NCBI RefSeq assembly: GCF_020360975.1
Contig: NW_025408668.1
Location: 4,960,001-5,024,000 of the forward strand
Length of the DNA stretch: 64,000 bases
Origin: Hirsutella rhossiliensis
Lineage: Eukaryota; Ascomycota; Sordariomycetes; Hypocreales; Ophiocordycipitaceae
Direction of reading: 5' to 3'
Below the pieces are notes generated by a model. It was not told the origin of the DNA. It saw only the letters and a program-made list of their open reading frames with translations, and ran no database searches. The first letter of the stretch is position 1; each line of letters opens with the position of its first letter. Position numbers and translations under genes: made by a program. Positions 23,357-33,550 of this stretch are shown in pieces.

Positions 23357-24025
23357 CTTACTATTATACTTTAGTAGCCTTTTTATTTAGTTCTTAGCTA
23401 GCTTCTTAAAAGATAGTTAAGTAACTATTATTAATAGGCTTTATTAGTAGAAATATATCTTATAGCTACTAGCTAGAAAGAGCTTTTATTAAGAAGTATT
23501 AGTTAGCTTCCTTAAGGATTTCTTTTTACTTAGCTAGCTATAAAGAAGCTAGTAGGTTCCTAGTAAAAAAGGCTCCTAAGTATACTATATAGGTCTTCTT
23601 AATATAGTTAGTTATATAGCCCCTTAAGGGAGCTATTAAGGGCTCGAGCTTTAAAAGCTATTACTTTAAAGTTTCTTCCTCTTAAAGAGATATTAGCTTT
23701 ATAGTACTAATAGATTCTATTATCGCTATATATATAATAGTTAGTAGCTTTATCTTATAAAGGTACTTCTTATAGTAACTCTTATAGTTACCTAAGGTAA
23801 TAGAAAAAGCTCTTTATTATATAGAGGTTAGCTTAAAGAAGAAGGAAGCTCCCTTTATAAATTCCGTTGCTTTAAGATAAAGAGGGGGCTTAAGAGGGTC
23901 CTACTTATTAAAGAAGACTAAATTATAAATAGTTCTATTTATATAAGCCCGTAGCTCCTTTATATACTTATCTTAATCTTAGGGCTCTACTAAAATCGTC
24001 TTATAGACTATAGGGATAATAAAGG
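23357..24025 (-). pseudogene. R1 gag-like ORF remnant, copy 2, more heavily RIPped
   Basis: Aligns with bases 78-750 of the window. Where copy 1 keeps C or G, this copy usually has T or A, so it has been hit harder. It is interrupted at 24025 by the young chromodomain element and resumes at 31719-31882. The product is unidentified. Confidence 0.6.
24021..24025. repeat. Target-site duplication of the young chromodomain element, left copy
   Basis: AAAGG, repeated at 31719-31723. Confidence 0.85.
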
Positions 24026-24331
24026 TGATGCGTTTTTGCGTGTCCCTACGCACACTGGAGCGTTGGGCACGGCACCAAGCATCAAGGACACCGGCTGCCG
24101 CACGCACAGCCATGTGAACAGGCAGCCGTGTGAACAGGCAGCCGTGTGAAACAGGCAGCCGTGTGAAACAGGCAGCCGTGTGAACAGGCATCGGTATGTG
24201 GCTGCCTTGTAAACCGGCCGGATCGCCTAGATAGTCCGACCTGGCTGCCTCCTACATAAGGATGAGGCAGTCATAGCTTAGTTGGAGAAACAACGATCCC
24301 ACTTCATCTCATCCATATGCAAAATGCATCA
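24026..24331 (+). repeat. 5' LTR of the young chromodomain element
   Basis: 306 bp, ends TGATGC...GCATCA forming a perfect 6-bp inverted repeat. It is identical to 31414-31718 except T5 versus T4 near 24033. It contains a short tandem array at 24105-24186. Confidence 0.95.
24105..24186 (+). repeat. 16/17-bp tandem array inside the LTR
   Basis: Four copies of GGCAGCCGTGTGAA(A)CA preceded by one degenerate copy. The same array is in the 3' LTR at about 31492-31573. It lies in the likely U3 part, so it may act as a promoter or enhancer repeat. Confidence 0.8.
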
Positions 24332-24334
24332 GAT

Positions 24335-24352
24335 TGGTAGCAATTCCTACCC
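24335..24352 (+). promoter_or_regulatory. Candidate primer-binding site
   Basis: TGGTAGCAATTCCTACCC starts 3 bases after the 5' LTR. It begins with TGG, the complement of a tRNA CCA end, and is where a minus-strand primer would anneal. The tRNA was not identified. Confidence 0.4.
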
Positions 24353-24768
24353 TTTGCTTTGATTAGCACCAGTGAGCCATTGTGTAAGCCTCACACCATA
24401 GCTCAAGTCTGCTTGGGCACCACACGTGAGCCGTTGACTCGGGCTCGCACCAAAAAACCACCAAAAACAACCATCGTGACTTACATAAGTCGCCCCACGA
24501 GCTTACCCAAGCTCACCACCCCCACGAGCTTATCCCAAAGCTCATCAATCCTTTGGCTTGCTAACCAGCTAACCTTGTGGTGCGACCGACACCCTTGACA
24601 GCTAGCAGCCAACATTTCTTCACCCTCGTGATAACGCTATAGGGTCAATACCGTTGCATTAAGGTGTCTTTCGCTCGTGACGACTTTGGTGATAGGAAGT
24701 TTTGCGAAAGCCCGTGTAATCGTATATCACTATCGCAAGTGTCAGCTGGCAAGCAAACCGACCACACA

Positions 24769-26500
24769 ATGGCCAAACCGACCAACGAAGGAAGCTCGGT
24801 CAAGCAAGCTGACGATAGAAGCTCGCCACGCCCGGCTGAAGAAGATGATGGACCCCGGCTACCGGACGCAGTCCAGCAACGCCGCCCGAAGCGCAACAGA
24901 GTCTCTCTCAACCCCAAGGACAATCATTCGCAATTGGCAGACCAATTACAGCAGCTCCCAGAAGCTCTCAACGCGTGGAAATGGTCCATCCGATTCCTCA
25001 AGCTGATGCGAGACAAATCTAAGGAAGCTCTCGATACCTTCACAGTCCGTGACAAGGAAGCATGTGAAGCCTTGGAAGATCTCCTTTTCCACGTCTGTGC
25101 TCATCAAATCAGCCTACGCGAAGTATTGGCTGTACCACAAGCCGGCATCTCGGACCTCGAACATGTGCCTGCATGGAGAGCAGTGGTGGAAAAAGCCTAT
25201 ATTGTGCCGGAACCCACAGAGGACAACATGATGAAATTGATCTCGAAGATCACGCCCAAGGAAGTTGATTCGAGGTCAATGACATCCAATTTGGTATATC
25301 TTCCGGATGCCGACCAACAACTTCCCACGGAACAGCGAGGTATAAATTCTCAAGCTATGTTGCAGTCAACGGAACCCCCAAAGGCGCCAACTCAGTCACA
25401 ATCACCTTCAGGCGTGAGGAAGCAGAAAGGAAGCCGGCATAGCCACCACAGCCGCCGCGACCGCCGCAGTCACCACAAGCATCGCAGATACCTACGACTA
25501 GATGATTCAAGCGACTGGAATCTTCTTCTTCCAGCAGCAGCAGCTCTGGAAGCAGCATTGGCATTGGATACGCTCACAGCCGCCGGAGCGCCTCTCTCCC
25601 TACCACACAGACCTTTCAAACCTCTAGTGATGTGGAAGCTGTTGCCAAGAGGCTCAAACGTGACAACATGGGTGTTTTCAACCCCAATCACAAGGATCCT
25701 CATAAACAAGGCCTTGTGTCCCTCTCAAGCGGCAGCAATGTGTACACGGATGTATACCTCTTCTGCGAGCGCCTGCGAATGTACAAGGATCTCGACTCCT
25801 ACGCCTTGTCGCAGCACTATATGTCTTTCCTTGCCGGCGGAGCTCTACAGTGGTTCATGAATGAACTTTCCATCGAGCAGAAGGATCGCCTTATGAAGTC
25901 ATCAGTAGAGCGTTTCTGTAAAATGCTCATCAAGCGATTCCAACGCCCAGCAGCAGAGGTCTCAAGGAATTACACGGCATTCCGTATACCGTGTCAATGT
26001 GGAATGCTGGTGAAGTCTCCTTGCCTCAATGGATTCAACGGAAAGTCTCCCTAGCAAGGCAAATCAACATCGAAAAGGACTACCAAATCATCCAAAGCAT
26101 CCACCCCTTGATTGCGGTCCAAATCGCTACTCACCTCTCTGTGCCCACTAAACGCACGCCAATTGACAAGTGGGTACGAGAAATCGAGGAACGCCGACCC
26201 CTGATCTCCGCGGCATTGGAATTTCGCGGCAGATACGATGAACGCCCCCAAGGCCGTGACCGTGACCGCAACTACCAAAGTCGTGATCGTAGTAGTGATC
26301 GTGATCGCAGCTTTAGGAACGATAGCCGCGACCGCGACCGCAGCTATCAGCGAGATCACTACCAACGCGATCGAGGCCTTGACCGCAGAGACCGCAGCAA
26401 CCCCAGCAGCGACTCACGGGCCAAGGAAGGCGAGAGAACCGCCCCAAAGATCCTCAGCGCAATGAGCGAAGCGGCGGCTATGAGAAAAGGTCCGCTTTGA
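24769..26500 (+). pseudogene. gag of the young chromodomain element (frame broken)
   Basis: The first in-frame ATG is at 24769 (MAKPTNEGSS); an upstream in-frame GTG at 24664 is a less likely start. The coding signal runs in frame 1 to about 25400, in another frame over 25632-25985 (capsid-like segment with VYLFCERLRMYKDL and a block ending LIKRFQRP) and in the third over 25991-26500, ending in an Arg/Asp/Ser-rich basic tail near 26240-26400. Stops are few, so the breaks are small indels and not RIP. Gag would form the particle around the element RNA. The 5' leader at 24332-24768 holds no supported gene. Confidence 0.75.
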
Positions 26501-26930
26501 GAAAAATTACCTTGCCAGCGAGGACGAAAACAAGCAAGATGCTTCAGACAACAAGAAAACCGCCATTTCCGACGACGATGAAGCCAGTGATGTAGGATCA
26601 GACGCTTCTATCGAGGAATACTACGTCTGTATGACCTCAACTCCTGAGAATCTTGGCCAACAAGGAAACCACCAATGCCGAAAGTGTAACCGCAAGTTCC
26701 TCCCGCAGTGTGTTATTTGAGCACACACAAGCACGCTGCTGTGTGTCTGCTCAACAGCTCCAGCAGGAGGCGACCCCAGCAAGACCTTCGTTATGTGGGA
26801 AATGCTACGCCCAATTTCCCTCACGCAATGCACTCTTCAGGCACCTTCCTGGCTGCGTGTCACAGCCCAAGGCCCACTCAAATGGAGAGGCATATAAAGC
26901 CGTAGAGCAGCACAATCCAATTCCTCCCAA
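26501..26930 (+). pseudogene. C2HC zinc-finger segment linking gag and pol
   Basis: After an acidic stretch (26520-26640) a CxxC pair appears at about 26675-26690, and a fuller C2HC finger at 26793-26860 (CGKCYAQFPSRNALFRHLPGC). This type of Cys2-His-Cys finger is common in gag-pol of fungal Ty3 elements. The frame differs from the flanking gag segment, so it is expressed only if the intervening shift is an assembly error or a programmed one. Confidence 0.6.
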
Positions 26931-27049
26931 AAAGCCCAGTATTTTGGGAAACAATCGCGAGCGCTATCGCAGGAAATCCTCGAGCCACAACCGCTCGAGC
27001 CGCCATCGCACGATGCCCCTTTCGGCTACTCATATCTTCGCATCAAGAT

Positions 27050-27890
27050 CAAGGCAGCTCCACAGGACCAGAGACCGAGGTCTGTGCGGATTCCGGTGTG
27101 GCAACCCCTGATTGACAGAAAGCTTCTCAAGAGCTTCGAGCACACCATTGAGAAGAAGCCTCCAACGCCAATTGCAGGCATCAGCGGCAGTGTCCGCTGC
27201 ACAGACTGGGCCACGTTCTCCTTCTATGCAGAAGGAAAGAGGGCTGACGGTAGCAGCGCCGGCATAGCTAAATTCACCAGTTCCGCTTGGGTGACTACCG
27301 TGGAACCAGGAGCCTTGCTAGGCAATGCCTTCCTCAAGCCGTATGTTGAAACATCCACTACGACAAGGAAGTCGTTCAAATAGGCCTCCTTGACGACTTC
27401 GGTATCCCTTTAACATCTATAAGCCTCATAAAGGGTAGTCCGACGCGTTCAGGCCGTCAGAAAACCATGGTCCCGGCAGGCAAGACAATGCTAGTCCCAG
27501 CTAGCTGGAAGGAAGTCCCTAAAGGCCGTTCCTTCGCTTTTCATTCCAATCATCCCTTGGCCGCTCATGCTCGTTGACCGAAACACTGTCCCAGCGGTCA
27601 TGTTCACGAACACTACGAACCAAGATATCATCGTGAACCGCAAACAGCGCCTAGGGCAGATCAAAGAATGCGAGGAATCGGGCTACTTCGCTGCAGCCTC
27701 ATGGAAATCAGCTCTGACAGCTTTGACAATAGCCACAGCGGCCTTGGCCCCAACAACTTCTGCAATGACGATTGAAAGCGCTCCCCAGAGCCATACATCG
27801 TATGATCTTGCTATCAATAGCACCTTCCACCTCTCAGACGATGTTATCGCAATAGCTGACGGGACTTTCACCCCGGAGGAAGCCCTGTTC
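27050..27890 (+). pseudogene. Aspartic protease region of the young chromodomain element
   Basis: The active-site motif ADSG is encoded at 27086-27097 (catalytic Asp codon 27089-27091), followed by VATP and a Leu/Ile-rich segment as in retropepsins. The frame slips at 27105-27108, where four C stand where five would keep register. The downstream segments 27084-27383 and 27567-27893 are in one frame and carry the protease C-terminus and the linker to RT (DIIVNRKQRLGQIKE). This enzyme would cleave the gag-pol polyprotein. Confidence 0.65.
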
Positions 27891-27931
27891 TAGCAGCAAC
27901 CGCAGAATCAGTTTCAAGCTTATCAGAAGCT

Positions 27932-29670
27932 TTGTACGCATACACAACAGCAGCCAGCAACGACAGCCAGCCTTGGTCAACAACAAGAAAGGAGCTCCAC
28001 GTCACAAGCACCCAGCTGAGTGCAGCAGCAACAGCCGATACTCCTGACCTTGCCCCTGAGACCCGAATTCCGTATCAAACGCACGTTCAACGCACGCCAG
28101 AGCTCCCAGAGGTGTGCACTGACGACGGAATTCACATCTATGCGCAGAAAGGCAGCTTCGTGACCAAGATCAAAGCCCTTGTTGAAAAACACGCCAAACT
28201 ATGGAAAGACTCGGGCACAGCTGAAGTCGAAGCAGGCCACGAGCTCACAGTTCCCTTATCAAGGATTGGCACACGCACAAGGTGGCTCAACGCCCTATCC
28301 TCAGGGATTACGAGACAAACAGGTCATTGATGAAACCCATGACAAGCTCCACGCACAAGGACGTATGGAATACGTGCACGGACCAACCCTTTGCAGCCCC
28401 GTCTTCGTTGTGTGGCGAACAGCCCGAGGAGAAACCAAGGGCAGGGTCGTCATCGATTTGCGAGCTCTTAATAAGGTCACCATGCCAGACAGCTATCCCT
28501 TGCCATTGCAAGAAGACATCATCCAAGAGCTTCGAGGCGCACAGTACATCACAGCAATCGACGCATCGTCCTTTACCACCAATTCCGAGTCAAACTCGAA
28601 CATCGTGATCGTTTTACCCTCACGAGCCATAGAGGACTGGAAAGACTGACTGTTGCACCAATTGGCTTCTGCAATAGCCCGGCCTACGCCCAGCGCTATA
28701 TGGATCGAGTGCTTCGACCATATAAGGGTTTTGCAGAGCGTTTATGGACGACGTTGTGATCTATTCGAAAACGGAAAAGGAGCACTTACAGCACCTTAGC
28801 AAGATCTTCCAGCTATTCGAGCGTTTTAACCTCACGATGTCGCCAAAGAAAAGCTGGATTGGGTATCCTCTGTGCAACTCCTTGGCTTCCGCGTTGATGC
28901 CTTTGGAATGAGCACAACGGAACACAGGCTGGCAGCCTTTGCAAAGCTGGAATTTCCAGACCAGCTATCTGCGTTGGAAAGCTACATTGGAGCAACAGGC
29001 TACCTACGGCATCTCTTACCGTATTATGGAGCCCTCATTGAGCCATTGCAGCACCGGAAAACTCAATTACTAGCCCAAGGACGAGAAATTGGCAAAATTC
29101 AGCAAGGTAACATCAACAAACGCCGTGCCTTTGCGAGGAACACCAAATTCGAGCCTAGTGAAAAGGAGCGGTTGGCATTTGAAGCTATCCAAAAGGAAGT
29201 AGCCTCCGGCAGGATGATCCACCATATGGACCCAAGCAGGCAACTGTTCTGTCAAGTTGACGGGTCCTTGCAACGAGGATTTGCCTGTACCTACTTCCAC
29301 CTTAAAGAAGGTTACGAATGGAAGCCTGGCCAAGCTATTTCCTCAACAGCGATGCAACCTATAGCTTTTCTCAGCCGCACCTCACCAACGCAGAGAGATC
29401 ATATGGTCCGTCGGAATTAGAAGTGGCCTGCCTAGTCTGGGCTATCAAAAAGATGCGCACAGTGGTCCAATCGTCAACGAAGCCCTTAATCGTGCTTACG
29501 GACCATTCAGCCACACAGCAGATCGTCAATAAGACCTCCCTCGACACTTCAAGCACGGACAGAGCAAATAGACGGCTAGTAGTAGCCTCCATCTATCTCT
29601 CTCAGTACGAATTGCAGGTTGATCATCTTCCAGGAAAATCAATTTCATCCCTGATGCCTTAAGCAGGCTG
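27932..29670 (+). pseudogene. Reverse transcriptase-RNase H of the young chromodomain element (frame broken)
   Basis: RT motifs are present in order: VVIDLRALNKVTMPDSYPLP (about 28448-28504), ITAIDAS, PIGFCNSPAYAQRY (28650-28700) and the catalytic FMDD at 28741-28752 followed by VVIYS, unmutated. RNase H follows from about 29215 with CQVDGSL and later LTDHSATQQIV. Frame changes occur at 28261, 28293, 28572, 28741, 28868, 29380 and 29635. In each case adding one base to a homopolymer run would restore register. The enzyme copies element RNA to DNA; as assembled this copy could not make it. Confidence 0.85.
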
Positions 29671-29679
29671 TCAGCCCCT

Positions 29680-30090
29680 GAGACCGACCAATTGATCGAG
29701 CGACAACGACCTGACTACACAGCGCTTGACGATGTGCTCCTTGCGTCTGAGGCCATCATGGATCCAGCATACCGCATCAAATTCACAGAAGGCTATCAGG
29801 CTGATACCCATTATCGCAAGATCCTTCAAATGATCCAGGACAGTGAGAACACGGTCAAAGCTTCTAGGGCCCCGGAAATCGCGAAAATCAAGCGCAGAGG
29901 AATTCCTTTTCGTGGACCAGGGTCTGTTATATCACGAAGGAAAAGATGGATATGTTCGTCTCTGCGTGCCCGCAAGCCTCACGCACGAATTGATGCAAAT
30001 GGCACACGACGACAAGCACCACTTTGGCGTTGTGAGAATGCTCAAGGAGTTGAAACCTATTCGATCAGGAACGTCTCTTGGCAAGCGAAA
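29680..30090 (+). pseudogene. Integrase N-terminal zinc-binding region (frame broken)
   Basis: Segments in two frames (29692-29900 and 29843-30060) give the linker after RNase H, then a LLYHEGKDGYVRLCVP block and HDDKHHFGVVRML, the His pair of the integrase HHCC finger. The Cys pair is in the next open frame (CKACC at about 30105). The position and motif order are those of Ty3/Gypsy integrase. Confidence 0.7.
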
Positions 30091-31358
30091 AGCACATCGC
30101 CAAGTGCAAAGCTTGCTGCCTTGGACAGACTGATCGACAACAGCTTGCTGGAAGCTATCTGCCCAATCGACCCCCGATGCTTCCAATGCAGTCAATTGCA
30201 ATGGACTTCATCACAGACATGCCTGCCGTCTCAGCTATGGGCTCACCCTGGCATATTGAAGGCTTTAATGCCTTTAATCAATTACTTACAGTCACTTGCT
30301 TAGCTAGCAAGCGATGCCTACTGATTCCAGGCAATGCAAAGTATAGCGCCAAGGACTGGGCAGCCTCCCTAGCTAGGCAGCTCATGCTATGTGATTGGGG
30401 CATGCCGCGCACGATAGTCAGTGACAGAGACCGCAAATTCACCTCTGCTTTCTGGCAAGGGCTCTGGAAGGCCTTTGGCACCAGAATCAGCATGACAACG
30501 GCATATCATCCGCAGGCGGACGGCTTGGCCGAGCGGCGCAATCAAACAGTGGAAACAGCGTTGCGACTGGCCTATATTGAGGACCCCAACCTTGACTGGA
30601 AGACCCTTATTCCTTCGCTGCAGTGGCATCTAAACACAGCCTACAACACCAGCACGAAGACCTCAGCCCATGAACTAATGTACGGTTTCCCCCTGAAAGG
30701 GCCCCTGGAGGCTGTTGATCGCACAGCCAGCGCAGAGGCAGACGAATTGCCCTACATCAAGGAAGCCTTGCGTAAGCAGGCCAGCCTAGCTATGGACCTT
30801 GCAGCGATGAAGGCCAAGCGTTGGTACGATGCCAAACACCGACCTATCCATCTCAAGGCTGGAGACAAGGTATATCTCAAGCTTCATCAGGGATATCACC
30901 AGCCAGGCAGGCCACCCAAGAAGTGGTCACAACAGCGGGAAGGCCCCTTTGTGATCAGAAGGATGGTTGGAGACCTGGCCTGTGAATTGGACCTTCCAGA
31001 GCAAATTAAGGTCCACCCAGTGATCTCAATACACCACCTCAAGCCAGCTCACGAAGGCTGCTTTGAAGAAGCTCACCCCGGACCAGTAGAAGTCACAAAG
31101 GACTTTACGGACCAGGAAGGCGAATTCTACGAAGTTGACAAGCTTCTGGACGTACGGGTCAGGAAGATTGGAAGAAACAGGAAGCCCGTCACGGAGTACT
31201 TGGTCCACTGGAAAGGATGGGGCAGCATGCATGATCAGTGGGTCAGGAAGGAAGAGATATCGTCAAAGGCCCTGGATGAGTTCCACGGGCAGACGACGGG
31301 ACCGCGAGTGGTTCGCAACAGCAAAGCAAAGGGACGATCGGAAAGTTCTGACATGTAG
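30078..31358 (+). CDS. Integrase catalytic core plus C-terminal chromodomain, longest intact pol segment
   Basis: A 426-codon open segment with an internal ATG; it is the C-terminal part of pol and probably not a separate gene. Residues 10-14 supply the Cys pair of the integrase zinc finger. The catalytic triad is D43 (MDFITD), D116 (VSDRD) and E152 (AERRNQ). A GPF-type module lies near 289-322 (REGPFVIRRM to SIHHLKP). A chromodomain occupies about residues 350-403, with YLVHWKGWGSMHDQW as its core. Chromodomains of chromoviruses bind modified histone tails and steer integration to heterochromatin, which fits its place in an older, RIPped repeat. Confidence 0.85.
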   Translation: MASEKHIAKCKACCLGQTDRQQLAGSYLPNRPPMLPMQSIAMDFITDMPAVSAMGSPWHIEGFNAFNQLLTVTCLASKRCLLIPGNAKYSAKDWAASLARQLMLCDWGMPRTIVSDRDRKFTSAFWQGLWKAFGTRISMTTAYHPQADGLAERRNQTVETALRLAYIEDPNLDWKTLIPSLQWHLNTAYNTSTKTSAHELMYGFPLKGPLEAVDRTASAEADELPYIKEALRKQASLAMDLAAMKAKRWYDAKHRPIHLKAGDKVYLKLHQGYHQPGRPPKKWSQQREGPFVIRRMVGDLACELDLPEQIKVHPVISIHHLKPAHEGCFEEAHPGPVEVTKDFTDQEGEFYEVDKLLDVRVRKIGRNRKPVTEYLVHWKGWGSMHDQWVRKEEISSKALDEFHGQTTGPRVVRNSKAKGRSESSDM

Positions 31359-31413
31359 CCTTTGTTGAGGCAGTCACTGAGGACAGTGGAGTTTTCTTTT
31401 GAGGCCGGCATTA

Positions 31414-31718
31414 TGATGCGTTTTGCGTGTCCCTACGCACACTGGAGCGTTGGGCACGGCACCAAGCATCAAGGACACCGGCTGCCGCACGCACAGCCAT
31501 GTGAACAGGCAGCCGTGTGAACAGGCAGCCGTGTGAAACAGGCAGCCGTGTGAAACAGGCAGCCGTGTGAACAGGCATCGGTATGTGGCTGCCTTGTAAA
31601 CCGGCCGGATCGCCTAGATAGTCCGACCTGGCTGCCTCCTACATAAGGATGAGGCAGTCATAGCTTAGTTGGAGAAACAACGATCCCACTTCATCTCATC
31701 CATATGCAAAATGCATCA
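31414..31718 (+). repeat. 3' LTR of the young chromodomain element
   Basis: 305 bp, TGATGC...GCATCA, one T shorter than the 5' LTR and otherwise identical. TSD AAAGG follows at 31719-31723. No strong polypurine tract is seen just upstream; 31391-31413 is pyrimidine-rich then mixed. Confidence 0.95.
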
Positions 31719-31882
31719 AAAGGAGTCGGTTTTTATTATTATTATAAGGAAGGGTAGAAAAGTTAAGTAAAAATCGGCTTTTTTAGTAAGAGGGGTAAAA
31801 GGAAGCTATAAAAGATATAAGAAAGGTGCCTTTTATAGTAGCTAAAGGGGTATAAGAATACTATTCCTCTTAAGCTTATAAC

Positions 31883-32371
31883 TCTTATATAAAGAGATAT
31901 AAAAAATATATAAAAAATATATAAAGGTAAAAGTAAAAGTAAAAGAATAAATAAGTAGGGCTAAGCTATTTAATTCTTATAAGGGTAGTAATTAAGGTAA
32001 GGGAGTAATTATTATATTTCCTTAATTATCCTTTTTTCCTTTATTTAACGCCCTTATTTATACTTATTTAGTATCTTAATTAATAAAGAAGATCCTACTT
32101 AAAGAAGCTATTTATATACTTTTAACTACTAAGCTTTTTACTAGTTTTTCCCCTCCTTTTTAGCTATTACTAGTATATCTATCTTATTTCTTACTACCTT
32201 TATAAGAAGCTATCGCTACTTATACTTCCTTTTATACCCCTATCTTCCTTTTTATACTTCTTTTTAGCTCCTTTTTCCTTTTTCTATACTAAGTATTTTT
32301 AGCTTCCTTAGTCCTTTATACTAAGGGATATCTTTAAAAACTATAAAATTAAGCTATACTTCGCGGTAATA
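31883..32371 (-). repeat. R1 5' LTR, copy 2
   Basis: Matches 904-1364. The left inverted end is decayed (TCTTATATAAAG); the right end CTTCGCGG is near intact. It is followed leftwards by R1 internal sequence. Confidence 0.7.
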
Positions 32372-32784
32372 ATACCTATTAACCTTTATAGCTAGCTATA
32401 TAATACCCTTAATCTTTATACTTTTTATTACGCTTAAAGCGCCCTTTACTTACTTTAAAGTAATCCTTTTTACTAGTACTTATATTTTTTATATAAGTAC
32501 CTTATTAACTATAGTATAGTATTAGTAGCCCTTATTTATAAGGGTAGCGATAAGTAAAGAGTTATTAAATATAACTTATATTAAAGTAAGCTTTCTTTTA
32601 TATAAGTAGATAATTTCTTTTTCTTTTTTACTAGTATTAGCGATTAAGGCTTTAAGGCCTATCTTTACTTTAAAGCTATTTTTTTTCCTTTATACTTAAG
32701 GGTATAAAGTCCTCTTTATTATTTAAGGTAAAAAGTAGTTTTATCTTTACTATTTATACTATTATAAGCTACTTAGCTAAAAAG
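32372..32784. other. RIPped AT-rich sequence, no identified feature
   Basis: TAA/TAG in all frames on both strands. No motif or repeat partner was recognised. Confidence 0.5.
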
Positions 32785-33550
32785 AAAGGGTATTTTAATA
32801 AGGATAAAGGTATATACTTAAAGTACGCGTAGTATATAGCTAAGGATTAATAAAGTAATTAACTATATAATTATCTAATTATCGGTCTTATATATAGCTT
32901 TAAGGGTCTTAAGTTATTAATATAAGTCTTAGAGATTTCTTTACTTTATACCTCTTTATCTTTACTAAAGTCGCATAACTAATAGCCTTTACTTTAAAGG
33001 GGGAAAAATAAAATTTAAATTAATTATAATTAAGGAAGATTATCGCGTACTTTATATATATTAATTAACGCTATCGCTTATATCTAATAGGCTGCTATAT
33101 CTTTTTCGTAATAGTTATAAGCCTAGGCGGAGGGGTTACCTCTTTAAGAACTTCTTAGTAACTATATATATACTTCTTTTAGCTAGCTTAGTATATACTA
33201 CTTAAAAGGCCTAAGGTTTAAGTCTTATTAGAGCAATTACGCGGTATTAGTATAGGGCCTGCCTATATAAAAACTCCCTCTATAGTCTAGGATATCTAGG
33301 TATCCTAAGACGAATTAACCTAGTATCTTTAAGGGGATATATCGCGTACTCTATATACGTTAATTAGCGATATCGCTTATATTTAATAGGTAGCTATATC
33401 GTTTTTATAATAAAGATACCTTATTAAATAATTAAGGTCTTTATAAAGCGTTTAAGTATACTTAGAAGTAAGTTAGATAGGGAGTGCTAAGGGTCTTATC
33501 CTTTTAATAAGCTAATATTTATAAGGGTATAATCTTACTTATTAAACTCC
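32785..33550 (-). repeat. U1 repeat (probable LTR, about 390 bp) split by a 373-bp insertion
   Basis: 32785-33040 plus 33414-33550 align continuously with 55445-55831. The flanks differ: a long minus-strand frame lies to the right here, and a gag-like minus-strand frame to the left at 54368-55444. That pattern would fit a 3' LTR here and a 5' LTR there. The exact ends and TSD were not fixed. Confidence 0.45.
33041..33413. mobile_element. 373-bp insertion, probable solo LTR, with TSD AAGAT
   Basis: Starts TATCGCGTAC and ends TTTATAATA, flanked by AAGAT at 33036-33040 and 33414-33418. The related copy at about 55690-55700 has a single AAGAT and no insert, an empty-site proof of insertion. Its first and last 65 bp resemble each other as a direct repeat (33043-33105 and 33338-33402). 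Confidence 0.75.

Larger units (their letters stand above)
24026..31718 (+). mobile_element. Young Ty3/Gypsy chromodomain retrotransposon (chromovirus), not RIPped
   Basis: 7.7 kb, flanked by AAAGG duplications and by LTRs of 306 and 305 bp that differ by one T. Base composition is balanced with normal CA/TG, in sharp contrast with both flanks, so it inserted after the surrounding R1 sequence had been RIPped. The order is gag, zinc finger, protease (DSG), RT (FMDD), RNase H, integrase, chromodomain. The frame is broken repeatedly, with single-base shifts at homopolymers in every case examined. Confidence 0.92.
12932..32371 (-). mobile_element. R1 LTR retroelement, copy 2, split by Fot1-like and chromodomain elements
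   Basis: R1 sequence appears as three separated pieces, 12932-13718, 23357-24025 and 31719-32371. Joined in order they match copy 1 (bases 1-1364) and extend it leftwards. The pieces are separated by two insertions with clean TSDs: TA for the Fot1-like element and AAAGG for the young Gypsy element. The 5' LTR is at the right end (31883-32371), so the element reads on the minus strand. Its left end meets the GypA LTR at 12931; no 3' LTR is seen. Confidence 0.7.

Noticed and set aside
24105..24186. CRISPR-like array
   Set aside because: Units are contiguous 16/17-bp tandem repeats without spacers, inside an LTR.
24359..24598. 79-codon plus-strand frame in the leader of the young chromodomain element
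   Set aside because: Proline/threonine-rich composition with no motif, and it lies in the 5' leader before gag; probably chance.
24645..24923. 92-codon minus-strand frame
   Set aside because: Shadow of gag on the opposite strand.
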